Source: Eubacteriales bacterium (lineage in GTDB: Bacteria; Bacillota; Clostridia; Christensenellales; UMGS416). From it: 5,710 nt of DNA. This document shows, piece after piece, positions 1 to 5,277 of this stretch. The stretch lies in NCBI GenBank assembly GCA_028709505.1, contig JAQVWW010000106.1:1-5710 (forward strand). The letters are read 5' to 3'. Each line of letters opens with the position of its first letter. Positions within the stretch are counted from its first letter, which is position 1. Under the pieces are notes generated by a model. That model did not search any database. It was not told where the DNA came from and saw nothing but the letters and a program-made list of their open reading frames with translations. Both the position numbers and the translations under genes were made by a program.

Positions 1-130
1 CGGTGCCAAACTCCAAATCCATCGTAAAACTTTCGCGAATTTCATCGGGGGACATGCTGGATAACTGGGCGGCCAGCTGCGCGTCGCTGACCTTTTCACA
101 CCAGCGTTGGTAACGCTCCATATACTCCAT
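1..130 (-). CDS. Phospho-sugar mutase (phosphoglucomutase/phosphomannomutase family), N-terminal fragment
   Basis: Only the first 43 codons are in the window; the gene runs off the left edge. The protein begins MEYMERYQRW and reaches DLEFGT at residues 39-44. In this family the stretch EIRESF..DLEFGT is followed by AGLRG, which opens alpha/beta/alpha domain I of bacterial phosphoglucomutases and phosphomannomutases; the final base in the window (G) fits an Ala or Gly codon next. Known family role: cytoplasmic transfer of phosphate between C1 and C6 of a hexose through a phosphoserine, using Mg2+. The phosphoserine loop and metal site lie outside the window. The ATG at 130 is preceded by GAGGTGAT, a good match to the 16S rRNA tail, 6 bases upstream. 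It starts 42 bases after the stop of the sugar kinase on the same strand, so the two are probably co-transcribed. The exact sugar substrate cannot be decided from this fragment. Confidence 0.85.
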   Translation of the reverse strand, partial: MEYMERYQRWCEKVSDAQLAAQLSSMSPDEIRESFTMDLEFGT

Positions 131-172
131 GGCAATCACCTCAAAAGTTAATGGGATATTGGTAAACGATGG

Positions 173-1600
173 CTATGACGCCGACGAGCGGCGATAATGT
201 TCCAGATAGGCGGCATAGCGCCGGATAAGCGCCGGGCGCAGCGTGCCATCGGGCAGGATGGAGCCGATGATCTGCGGCTGGTAGTCGTCCAGCGCGGCCA
301 TCAACCCGGCGGCTTTTAGCGCCAGCGCCGCCGCGCCGTTGAGCGACGCGTGCTCGCCTTCGTGCAGCAGCATTTCACGGTTAAACAGCTCCGCCGCGAT
401 GTGCATCCACAGCGGCGAGTTGGTAATGCCGCCGCTTAGGCGGATCTGCGAGGGCTGGCCGGTTTTGGCGCTGAGCAGCTCATAGCAGTGGTACAGATTG
501 AACAGAATGCCCTCCAGAACGGCCCGGTAGAAATGCCCGCGGTGCTGGCTGCCGGTCATGGCCTCAAACGCGCCCAGCCGGGCGGCGTCAAAGCCCGGCG
601 CGCGCTCGCCGAAGTTAAAGGGCAGATAGATGGGCAGGTCGTCGCCGGCGGCGGACAGCGCTTCCTGCTCCAGCTGCGCAAAGGGTACGCCCGGAGCGAA
701 CAGCGAGCGGAACCACGAGATGCAGCTGCCGGCGCCGGACGTGGACGCACCGGCCAGGTAGCGCTCGGCGATATAGTAGCACCACGTGTTGCGCCCGCCG
801 GACGTGCTGGGCGTGGGCACGGCGATGCGCAGCGCGCCGGAAGTGCCCACCGAGAACGTCATGGCGCCGTGGCCCAGCGCGCCCGAACCGATTTGGTTAA
901 GAAGGCCGTCGGGCGCGCCTACGCTGACGGGAATGCCGCTGCCGACGCCCAGCGCCCGGGCCATCTGCGTACACAGCGGCCGATGATCGTCGGCTTCGGC
1001 CAGCGGCGGCAGCATGGCGCGCGTAACGCCGGCCAGCGCCAGGGCCTCGTCATCCCAATCCCGGGCGGCCAGGTTGAACATGCCCGACGACGATTCGGTG
1101 GCCCGAGAGGAGAGCGCCTGCCCGGTCAGCCGGGCAAACACATACCCCACCTGCGTGGTGACGACGGCGGCGGCCCGGTAGGCCGGGTCGCCTTGCTCGC
1201 GGCGGTAGACGAGCTGCCACAGCGGATATTGCGTATGGGCCGGGCAGCCGGTGCGCCGATAAAGGCCGTCTACCAGCGCGGTATCGTGCGCGTAACGGGC
1301 TACCGTGTGCCGGCTGCCGGTATGCGCCCACGTCCATATGGGCGACAGCGGCCGCATATCGGCGGCGCACAGCAGCAGCGACGGCATGATACCCGACAGG
1401 CCGATGGCGGCGATGTCATAGCCCTGGGCGGCCTGCTTGCCGCAGCACAGCAGCGTGTCCAACAGCTGCGGCGCATCCTGCAGCTCCACCTGCGTCCACG
1501 GCCAGGGCTGTTGCACCAGCTGCACCATGGCGCCGCTATCGTCGTACACAGCGGCCTTCGCGGCGGACGTGCTGCTTTCCAGTGTTAGAATGTATGGCAC
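173..1600 (-). CDS. FGGY-family carbohydrate kinase, gluconokinase-like
   Basis: A 475-residue cytoplasmic kinase that should transfer phosphate from ATP to a sugar, sugar alcohol or sugar acid. Length and layout fit the two-lobe actin-like FGGY fold: N-terminal lobe from LTLESSTSAAKA (residues 5-16) and C-terminal lobe from about residue 245. GAPDG (228-232) carries the probable catalytic base D231. SVGTSGA (250-256), ERAPGFD (332-338), RAVLEGILFNLY (359-370) and SGGITNSPLW (389-398) are typical of the family and closest to gluconokinase members; the last is in the adenine-binding region. The usual D-x-G-T-T phosphate loop reads ESSTS at 8-12, which is unusual. I chose GTG at 1600 over TTG at 1606 because AAGGAG at 1608-1613 is 7 bases from the GTG but only 1 base from the TTG. 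Upstream is a sugar epimerase, downstream a phospho-sugar mutase. Substrate (gluconate or another polyol or sugar) is not settled by the sequence. Confidence 0.9.
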   Translation of the reverse strand: MPYILTLESSTSAAKAAVYDDSGAMVQLVQQPWPWTQVELQDAPQLLDTLLCCGKQAAQGYDIAAIGLSGIMPSLLLCAADMRPLSPIWTWAHTGSRHTVARYAHDTALVDGLYRRTGCPAHTQYPLWQLVYRREQGDPAYRAAAVVTTQVGYVFARLTGQALSSRATESSSGMFNLAARDWDDEALALAGVTRAMLPPLAEADDHRPLCTQMARALGVGSGIPVSVGAPDGLLNQIGSGALGHGAMTFSVGTSGALRIAVPTPSTSGGRNTWCYYIAERYLAGASTSGAGSCISWFRSLFAPGVPFAQLEQEALSAAGDDLPIYLPFNFGERAPGFDAARLGAFEAMTGSQHRGHFYRAVLEGILFNLYHCYELLSAKTGQPSQIRLSGGITNSPLWMHIAAELFNREMLLHEGEHASLNGAAALALKAAGLMAALDDYQPQIIGSILPDGTLRPALIRRYAAYLEHYRRSSAS

Positions 1601-1607
1601 GGACAAA

Positions 1608-1613
1608 CTCCTT
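1608..1613 (-). promoter_or_regulatory. Ribosome binding site deciding the GTG start of the kinase
   Basis: On the minus strand this reads AAGGAG, followed by a 7-base spacer and GTG at 1600. The alternative in-frame TTG at 1606 would be only one base from it, so the GTG is the likely start. Confidence 0.75.
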
Positions 1614-1623
1614 GTTGCGATGT

Positions 1624-1740
1624 TACCAGGCGCGTGAAACGCGCCGCTTCGTGCGTGGCCTTTCTAGAGGGCCGGAGTACCAGGCGTGTAAACGCGCCGC
1701 TTCGTGCGTGGCCTTTCTAGGGAGTCGAAGTACCGGGCGC
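1624..1740. repeat. Tandem direct repeat, about 53 bp, two copies plus a partial third
   Basis: Copy 1 is 1624-1677 (54 bp) and copy 2 is 1678-1730 (53 bp); both begin TACCAGGCG and share a long identical core, CGCGCCGCTTCGTGCGTGGC followed by CTTTCTAG. Differences are confined to the first 20 or so bases and the last 10. A third copy starts at 1731 with TACCGGGCGCG and decays into the GC-rich sequence that follows. Each unit holds short inverted repeats: GGCGCGT-GAA-ACGCGCC in copy 1 (1629-1645), with a weaker version in copy 2, and a CTAG-centred arm further on. The array fills the gap between the terminator of the epimerase gene and the ribosome binding site of the kinase, so on the minus strand it would be the kinase leader. 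I do not recognise the element; it could be a dispersed intergenic repeat family or repeated regulator sites. Confidence 0.85.
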
Positions 1741-1769
1741 GCCTAAGCACGACGCCGCTATGCGGCGCC

Positions 1770-1800
1770 AAAAGAGACGGCGCGGAGGATACCCGCGCCG
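1770..1800 (-). terminator. Rho-independent terminator after the epimerase gene
   Basis: Arms CGGCGCGG (1778-1785) and CCGCGCCG (1793-1800) form a perfect 8-bp GC stem with a 7-base loop. On the minus strand the stem is followed by TCTCTTTT, an imperfect T run. It lies about 10 bases after the epimerase stop codon. A second 6-bp GC hairpin with a TAT loop (1753-1767) follows without a T run. The weak T run leaves room for some read-through into the kinase. Confidence 0.6.
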
Positions 1801-1810
1801 GGCCGGCGTT

Positions 1811-2665
1811 TTAAATACGCTCCTTTAAAAAAGCGACAGCCTTGGCGATATCGCCGACAGGGTCGGCGCCCACCTCGCGCTCGATGGTCAAAAAGCCGTT
1901 GTAGTCTATCTCGCGCAGCGCGGCGAAGAAGCCGTCCCAGTCTACCTGGCCTTCACCCAGCGGCTGTTCGATGAAGTAATCCTCGATGCGCATATCCTCG
2001 ATGCCGCCCTCGGCAAAGAAGTTATAAATGATCTCCGGGTCGGTCTTTTTAAGCATAGTGCCGTCCTTGGCGTGGATGTGTACGATGTAGGGGGCCAGGC
2101 TGCGGATGGCCTCGGCGGCGTTTTCGCCTATCACCATGCACAGGTTGGCCGGGTCAAAGTTGACCGCCATACCCTTGCAGGCGAGTGAATCCAAAAACCG
2201 GCGCAGACGCGGCGAAGGCTCGGGGCCGGTCTCAATGGCAAAGGACGCGTCGGCTTTCCCGGCATATTCGCCCAGCCTGCGGCAGGCGTCGGCCATAATT
2301 TCGTAGCGCGGCGTGGAAAAATCCTCGGGTACCACACCGATGTGCGTGGTGGCGATGCGGCAGTCCAGATCCAGCGCCAAGTCGATGATGCGCTGCGAGC
2401 GTTCGATTTTGGCGGGGTTATCCTGGGCGCGGGTAAAGCCGTGCCCGCCCAAGTCGGCGCACAGCGCCGATACGCGAAGGCCCAAGTCCTGAATATAGCG
2501 CAGCAGATCCCGGCGCGCTTGAGCGGTCAGGTTCTCCGGGGCCATCTCCCCGGACGTGGCATAGATTTGCACGCCCTGGGCGCCCAACTCGGCGGCTTTT
2601 TGTAAACCGTCGCGCAGGGGCAGGCGAAAGCTGTTGTTCATGACTCCAATCAAAAAACTGCTCAT
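1811..2665 (-). CDS. Sugar phosphate isomerase/epimerase, TIM-barrel (AP endonuclease 2-like fold)
   Basis: A 284-residue protein of the xylose-isomerase-like TIM-barrel superfamily, cytoplasmic, expected to isomerise or epimerise a sugar, keto-sugar or sugar phosphate with a divalent metal. Visible barrel elements: IGVMNNSFRLPL (6-17), LGAQGVQIYATSGE (27-40), ATTHIGVVP (105-113), FAIETGPE (142-149), VNFDPANL (168-175), YIVHIHAKDG (193-202) and FLTIEREVG (258-266). By family pattern the metal ligands would be E145, D171, H198 and E262, with H108 nearby; all are present, so the enzyme looks intact. PLGEGQVDWDGFF (235-247) is a common late-barrel motif of the family. The ATG at 2665 has GGAGG 5 bases upstream; an in-frame extension to 2959 would run across the promoter and the previous gene's terminator, so I rejected it. 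It sits upstream of a sugar kinase and a phospho-sugar mutase, which suggests a carbohydrate pathway. Exact substrate unknown. Confidence 0.9.
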   Translation of the reverse strand: MSSFLIGVMNNSFRLPLRDGLQKAAELGAQGVQIYATSGEMAPENLTAQARRDLLRYIQDLGLRVSALCADLGGHGFTRAQDNPAKIERSQRIIDLALDLDCRIATTHIGVVPEDFSTPRYEIMADACRRLGEYAGKADASFAIETGPEPSPRLRRFLDSLACKGMAVNFDPANLCMVIGENAAEAIRSLAPYIVHIHAKDGTMLKKTDPEIIYNFFAEGGIEDMRIEDYFIEQPLGEGQVDWDGFFAALREIDYNGFLTIEREVGADPVGDIAKAVAFLKERI

Positions 2666-2707
2666 AGTAGCCTCCAGTTTTCCAGATTTGGTTATTTGAT
2701 TAGCTTG

Positions 2708-2736
2708 ATTGTATCGTTTCGCCGGCCCAAATGCAA
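2708..2736 (-). promoter_or_regulatory. Predicted sigma-70/sigma-A type promoter of the epimerase gene
   Basis: On the minus strand TTGCAT (2731-2736) is followed after exactly 17 bases by TACAAT (2708-2713). The -10 matches the consensus at 5 of 6 positions, the -35 only in its TTG. Transcription would begin near 2701, giving a leader of about 35 bases that contains the GGAGG site. The leader holds a direct repeat AATCAA (twice, 9 bases apart start to start), a possible but unproven operator. Confidence 0.45.
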
Positions 2737-2820
2737 GAAAAAGCCGGCTTATGGCGCGGCTGTTCAAAAGGAAAGCGAGTGCGCACAATAGGCGCAAAGA
2801 GCAGGCCGGGTTATCCGGCA

Positions 2821-2851
2821 TAAAAAAGGCGCCTTCGGGTAAGAAGGCGCC
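2821..2851 (-). terminator. Rho-independent terminator of the lipoprotein gene
   Basis: GGCGCCTTC (2828-2836) and GAAGGCGCC (2843-2851) make a perfect 9-bp stem with a 6-base loop. On the minus strand it is followed directly by six T residues (2822-2827). It lies 11 bases after the lipoprotein stop codon. There is no T run on the plus strand side, so it acts in one direction. Confidence 0.9.
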
Positions 2852-2862
2852 AAAATAGAAAC

Positions 2863-3789
2863 CTACGGCAGCGGCCAATCGCTTAAAAAGGGCGGCAGGC
2901 TGCCGTACCGCGCGGCGGCGGTGGATGGGCGCTCCCATTGTTCCAGCTCTGCCGGCCATCCGTCCATATCGAAAAAGGACAGGAACTCCCGCGTGGCGTC
3001 GTGTTCATCGGCGGGGCCGTAGTCGTAGAAGAGCCAAGGCTCCAGCACCAGCCAGTCCTGCGTGATGTCCACCGCGGCGTGCAAAACGCTACCGTCTTGA
3101 CGGGTCAGGATAAGCGCCGGGCCTATGACGAACGTGGACGGCGTATATTTAAGCTGCGCGCCGGCCAGGAATTCCTCCAGCGCCCGGGCGTCGCCGCCGG
3201 CGATGGTCTTGTCGAGGACGGTTTGTCCATCGCGGGTGAGCAGCAGCCGTGCCTTTTGAATATCGCGCACGTCCTGGATACGGGCAAAGGTGCAGCCCAG
3301 CTCGTCCATCACCGCCTCCAGCAGGTCGGCGCAAACCGCCCCGGCGGGGTAAAAAATGCCGTCGGTCGTGTTCCGGCAGGGGCGGTCAAAAAAATAGGTG
3401 CCGTCGGCGCTGATGACCAAACGCGCCGATAGGCCCGGCGCCCACGTATACGTGATGCCGGTCTGCGACACTTCGCTGGTCAGCCGGACGGTGCCGTACT
3501 GCAGCGTCTGTTCGGGCTGCTCATACAGCCGGGCCACCGCGGCAGCAAACTCGCCCATTTCCATGGTCACCAGCCGGTTATAGGGCGGCTTGTAATAGGA
3601 CACATACGGCTGGAAATCTGCTGGGGGCGTGGCCGTTGGCGTCGTTGTGGCCAAAGGCGCGGGGCTGGGCGCAGGCGGCGCGCTATGCGGTGTTTCGGTG
3701 GGTGTCGGCGCAGATGGCACAGCCGGCGAAACCGTACAGGCGCACAAAGCCAGAGCCAGCAGGCAGGGCAGCAATATCTTTGTATTCAC
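2863..3789 (-). CDS. Putative secreted lipoprotein with Pro/Thr/Ser-rich linker, function unknown
   Basis: A 308-residue protein that I do not recognise. It starts MNTKILLPCLLALALCAC, a short lipoprotein signal peptide: one Lys, a hydrophobic run (5-15) and a lipobox L-C-A-C ending at Cys18, the probable lipid-bearing residue after cleavage. Residues 19-57 are almost all Pro, Ser, Thr and Ala, a flexible linker that holds the folded part away from the membrane. Residues 58-308 look like a soluble mixed domain; visible features are a Tyr-rich entry (QPYVSYYKPPY, 60-70), repeated beta-like stretches (SARLVISADGTYFF, 121-134; TFVIGPALILTRQDGS, 219-234) and a Trp/acidic C-terminus. Three further Cys (138, 153, 166) could form a disulfide. 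The GTG at 3789 is chosen because AAGGAG is 5 bases upstream and because the in-frame ATG at 3864 overlaps the predicted -35 box and would bury the signal peptide. It is a single-gene unit with its own promoter and terminator. Confidence 0.8.
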   Translation of the reverse strand: MNTKILLPCLLALALCACTVSPAVPSAPTPTETPHSAPPAPSPAPLATTTPTATPPADFQPYVSYYKPPYNRLVTMEMGEFAAAVARLYEQPEQTLQYGTVRLTSEVSQTGITYTWAPGLSARLVISADGTYFFDRPCRNTTDGIFYPAGAVCADLLEAVMDELGCTFARIQDVRDIQKARLLLTRDGQTVLDKTIAGGDARALEEFLAGAQLKYTPSTFVIGPALILTRQDGSVLHAAVDITQDWLVLEPWLFYDYGPADEHDATREFLSFFDMDGWPAELEQWERPSTAAARYGSLPPFLSDWPLP

Positions 3790-3794
3790 AGGCG

Positions 3795-3800
3795 CTCCTT
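3795..3800 (-). promoter_or_regulatory. Ribosome binding site deciding the GTG start of the lipoprotein
   Basis: Minus-strand AAGGAG, 5 bases before GTG at 3789. It places the start exactly at the beginning of a lipoprotein signal peptide, 25 codons inside the longest open frame. Confidence 0.75.
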
Positions 3801-3835
3801 CCCGAACATAACGTTCTTGGCAGAAACAGGTAGCC

Positions 3836-3864
3836 ATTATCCATCGTTTCGTGCATACTATCAT
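3836..3864 (-). promoter_or_regulatory. Predicted promoter of the lipoprotein gene
   Basis: On the minus strand ATGATA (3859-3864; 4 of 6 against TTGACA) is followed after 17 bases by GATAAT (3836-3841; 5 of 6 against TATAAT). Transcription would begin near 3829 and give a leader of about 40 bases ending in the AAGGAG site. No other hexamer pair in this gap fits as well. Confidence 0.4.
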
Positions 3865-3897
3865 GAAGAAAACCGTAATGCTATAAATTTACTATAG

Positions 3898-4104
3898 AAT
3901 AACGGAGAACCTGCGGCGAAAAAACGCGGGAAATGTAGATCGCCCTTGGACGAGTACCGCTTTGCGCGTTTCTCCAAATATAAGCGCAAGTGCTACTGTG
4001 TAGGTGACTGGGCGAACCGGGTAAAGGGTTGCTCCAACGCCAAGAGACGCTGCGCAGCGGTGTGAAACTACTTCAACCGCAACGCGGCTGCAGCAGTTCA
4101 GTAG
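3898..4104 (+). pseudogene. Possible remnant of a small Cys/Lys/Arg-rich protein, in-frame TGA
   Basis: On the plus strand one frame is open from after a TAG at 3895-3897 to a TGA at 4063-4065, and then runs on to TAG at 4102-4104. It reads like coding sequence: basic, with five Cys in the core (one in KCRSPLDEY, two in RKCYCVGDW, then VKGCSN and RRC), and after the TGA it continues N-Y-F-N-R-N with all third bases C, the same codon style. There is no ATG or GTG near the beginning and no ribosome binding site, so it cannot be an intact gene as it stands. Likely readings are a decayed gene with a nonsense mutation and lost start, or chance. I do not recognise the family. Selenocysteine or Trp recoding of the TGA is possible in principle but nothing else supports it. 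Confidence 0.25.
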
Positions 4105-4220
4105 GGCGCGGCCCGCTTTGGCGGTTAAACGGGTTTTAAAAAATAAAACGAATCTAGGCCAAACCGGCCGCCGAAGCTCTCACGAAGCCAAAAGAACTTG
4201 CGGGAAAAAAGGCGCGACGC
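4105..4220. other. Intergenic stretch without a recognisable gene
   Basis: GC-rich sequence with A-rich islands (4135-4149, 4205-4210). I see no open frame with a ribosome binding site on either strand, no promoter I would defend and no RNA gene. A weak stem (CCGC-TTTG-GCGG, within 4112-4125) is followed by too few T residues to call a plus-strand terminator. It lies between the possible gene remnant to the left and the terminator of the membrane protein gene to the right. Confidence 0.5.
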
Positions 4221-4249
4221 AAAAGGCCGCAACCAAAAGCCTGCGGCCT
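4221..4249 (-). terminator. Probable rho-independent terminator downstream of the membrane protein gene
   Basis: AGGCCGCA (4224-4231) and TGCGGCCT (4242-4249) form a perfect 8-bp stem with a 10-base loop. On the minus strand the stem closes with T and is followed by TTT (4221-4223), then after a short GC stretch by a second run of six T (4205-4210). It is about 160 bases after the membrane protein's stop codon, with no convincing gene in between. Confidence 0.6.
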
Positions 4250-4409
4250 AGTCAGCGAAATCTGGTTCGGCGGGTTCGGCTTGCTGTGACGATGTAAGAT
4301 AGGCCGACCGCCGCAGCCGCACAGAGCAATTGCCCGGCGGCACACGCACTGCCCGGCAGGGTGGCCGGAATCGGTGCTCGGGTGACGGCAGCGGCGCAGG
4401 AATAAGCGC

Positions 4410-4730
4410 TTATGCCCGAACCTTGCCAAGCAGCCACCCCAGCAGATTGCCAACGGCCACCACTACCCCATAGCCGGGGCTGTATACCCAGGCGCTGGCG
4501 TTATAAAAAAGAAAGATGGACGGGACGAATAACAGCGCGATACCCACGGCAAATAACCAGTGAAACGCATGTTTCGCGCCGTAAACCAGCGCGCAGATCA
4601 AACAGATCAGCGGCAGCGCTATCAGCAATATCGCCATGGCCGAGCCGGTATCGCCTATCAGCAGCGGCAGCAAATAGAAACCAAGCGCGATGATGAGCCA
4701 ATAGGGGAGCATCGTTTTGAACGCTTTCAA
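4410..4730 (-). CDS. Small four-helix integral membrane protein, function unknown
   Basis: A 106-residue hydrophobic protein with four likely membrane helices: about 8-26 (LPYWLIIALGFYLLPLLIG), 31-50 (AMAILLIALPLICLICALVY), 57-77 (FHWLFAVGIALLFVPSIFLFY) and 83-102 (YSPGYGVVVAVGNLLGWLLG). Short polar turns carry GDTGS (26-30), YGAKHAF (50-56) and YNASAWVY (76-83). The pattern recalls small uncharacterised four-helix proteins of Clostridia, but I cannot name a family or a job. I chose TTG at 4730 because GGAGG (4738-4742) is 7 bases upstream; the in-frame ATG at 4781 has no ribosome binding site and overlaps a -10-like hexamer. The shorter start gives MKAFKTMLPYW, a normal positive-inside N-terminus. 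If the ATG at 4781 were used, 17 polar residues would be added. It is a single gene with a terminator downstream. Confidence 0.65.
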   Translation of the reverse strand: MKAFKTMLPYWLIIALGFYLLPLLIGDTGSAMAILLIALPLICLICALVYGAKHAFHWLFAVGIALLFVPSIFLFYNASAWVYSPGYGVVVAVGNLLGWLLGKVRA

Positions 4731-4737
4731 GTCATTG

Positions 4738-4742
4738 CCTCC
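4738..4742 (-). promoter_or_regulatory. Ribosome binding site deciding the TTG start of the membrane protein
   Basis: Minus-strand GGAGG with a 7-base spacer to TTG at 4730. An ATG two bases after it is in another frame and stops after two codons, so the TTG is the only useful start served by this site. Confidence 0.6.
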
Positions 4743-4776
4743 ACTTTCGCCAAATATTTGTTCGTACCTTAAGTCT

Positions 4777-4782
4777 ATCATA
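4777..4782 (-). promoter_or_regulatory. Possible -10 element for the membrane protein gene
   Basis: Minus-strand TATGAT, 5 of 6 matches to TATAAT. No good -35 hexamer is found 16-18 bases upstream, so this is weak. Transcription from here would start near 4770, giving a 40-base leader. That leader contains a perfect 10-bp palindrome, CAAATATTTG (4751-4760). Confidence 0.25.
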
Positions 4783-4799
4783 TTTGCCGCGCGAAAAGC

Positions 4800-5101
4800 A
4801 TGGAGTTTTTTGTTAAATGCCGTAAACAGCGGTGAGCGCAACCGTATCCGGACGGGGTTGCGGCCTGCAACGGCGTATGCTTTGCGGCGTCGGCACATTG
4901 TCGCTAGGAAAGGGTATTCCGGTTTTAAAAAAAGGAAAGCTTCTACCCCTGTGATCCGCGCGGGCGCTGCCGGCCGATATGCCGCCTTTTCCTAAGGCTT
5001 CCCTCCACGCACCCACACGGGCGGGGCAGCCCCGTCTCGCCGGCAAACAAGGAGACATTTTGATCCACGCGCCCCAAAGCGAAATCATCCATCGGATTTT
5101 C
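4800..5101. other. Intergenic stretch of about 300 bases without a recognised gene
   Basis: Frames are open on both strands here but none has a ribosome binding site with a sensible start, a recognisable motif or a clean end; those on the minus strand would have to begin inside or before the terminator at 5102-5143. The nearest thing to a start is plus-strand AAGGAG (5049-5054) followed after 5 bases by TTG, but that frame runs on through the terminator and into the antisense of the acetyltransferase, so I reject it. An A-run on the plus strand (4926-4932) gives seven T on the minus strand, without a convincing stem before it. No tRNA or other RNA gene was recognised. Confidence 0.5.
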
Positions 5102-5143
5102 AAAAAACAAAAAGCCGGGAACGCGCATGTTTCCCAGCTTTTT
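5102..5143 (-). terminator. Strong terminator, probably for the acetyltransferase gene; may work in both directions
   Basis: Arms AAAAAGC-C-GGGAA (5109-5121) and TTCCC-A-GCTTTTT (5131-5143) enclose a 9-base loop. On the minus-strand RNA the central position is a U-G wobble, so the stem is 13 bp; on the plus-strand RNA it is a C-A mismatch. Minus-strand RNA ends in UUUUU-G-UUUUUU, a long U run. The plus-strand side has five T, then C and TTT, so weaker termination from the left is possible, although no plus-strand gene is seen. Confidence 0.8.
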
Positions 5144-5172
5144 CTTTGGCAAAGTAACCGAGTATTGATAAA

Positions 5173-5203
5173 ATGCACCGCCAAAAACCGCCGGATGGTG
5201 CAT
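5173..5203 (-). terminator. Additional hairpin with T run after the acetyltransferase gene
   Basis: ATGCACC (5173-5179) and GGTGCAT (5197-5203) form a 7-bp stem with a 17-base loop; on the minus strand it is followed by TTTTAT. It overlaps the end of a perfect odd palindrome, ATCGTT-T-AACGAT (5202-5214). The long loop makes it a weak terminator; it may be a first stop before the strong one at 5102-5143, or an unrelated structure. Confidence 0.35.
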
Positions 5204-5277
5204 CGTTTAACGATTTCATTTCTGGCGCACCCCTTAACGCGCGATAATATAAAGATCAGGATAGGTTCTGCCAATGC

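Noticed and set aside
488..1588. Long plus-strand open frame of 366 codons opposite the kinase
   Set aside because: It is antisense to a clear FGGY kinase, is rich in Gly, Arg and Ala as expected for a shadow of a GC-rich gene, and has no ribosome binding site or recognised motif.
1624..1740. The tandem repeat considered as a CRISPR array
   Set aside because: Units are directly adjacent with no unique spacers, only two full copies exist and no cas gene is nearby.
2721..2748. Two GCCGGC sites that could pair as a hairpin across the epimerase promoter
   Set aside because: Each is self-complementary and they are 16 bases apart; in GC-rich DNA this is common, and the position across a -35 box argues against a terminator.
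2666..2959. N-terminal extension of the epimerase frame by 98 codons
   Set aside because: It would run through the lipoprotein terminator and the predicted epimerase promoter, has no family similarity, and ATG at 2665 has a perfectly placed GGAGG.
4252..4437. Small minus-strand frame ending in a hydrophobic, Ala-rich segment after the membrane protein gene
   Set aside because: It overlaps the end of the membrane protein gene out of frame and has no ribosome binding site; Ala-rich translation is expected by chance from this GC-rich DNA.
4813..5274. Minus-strand open frames between the acetyltransferase and the membrane protein
   Set aside because: They would contain the terminator at 5102-5143, lack ribosome binding sites and show no recognisable domain. 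The part around 4950-5085 has some coding-like flavour but not enough to call a gene.
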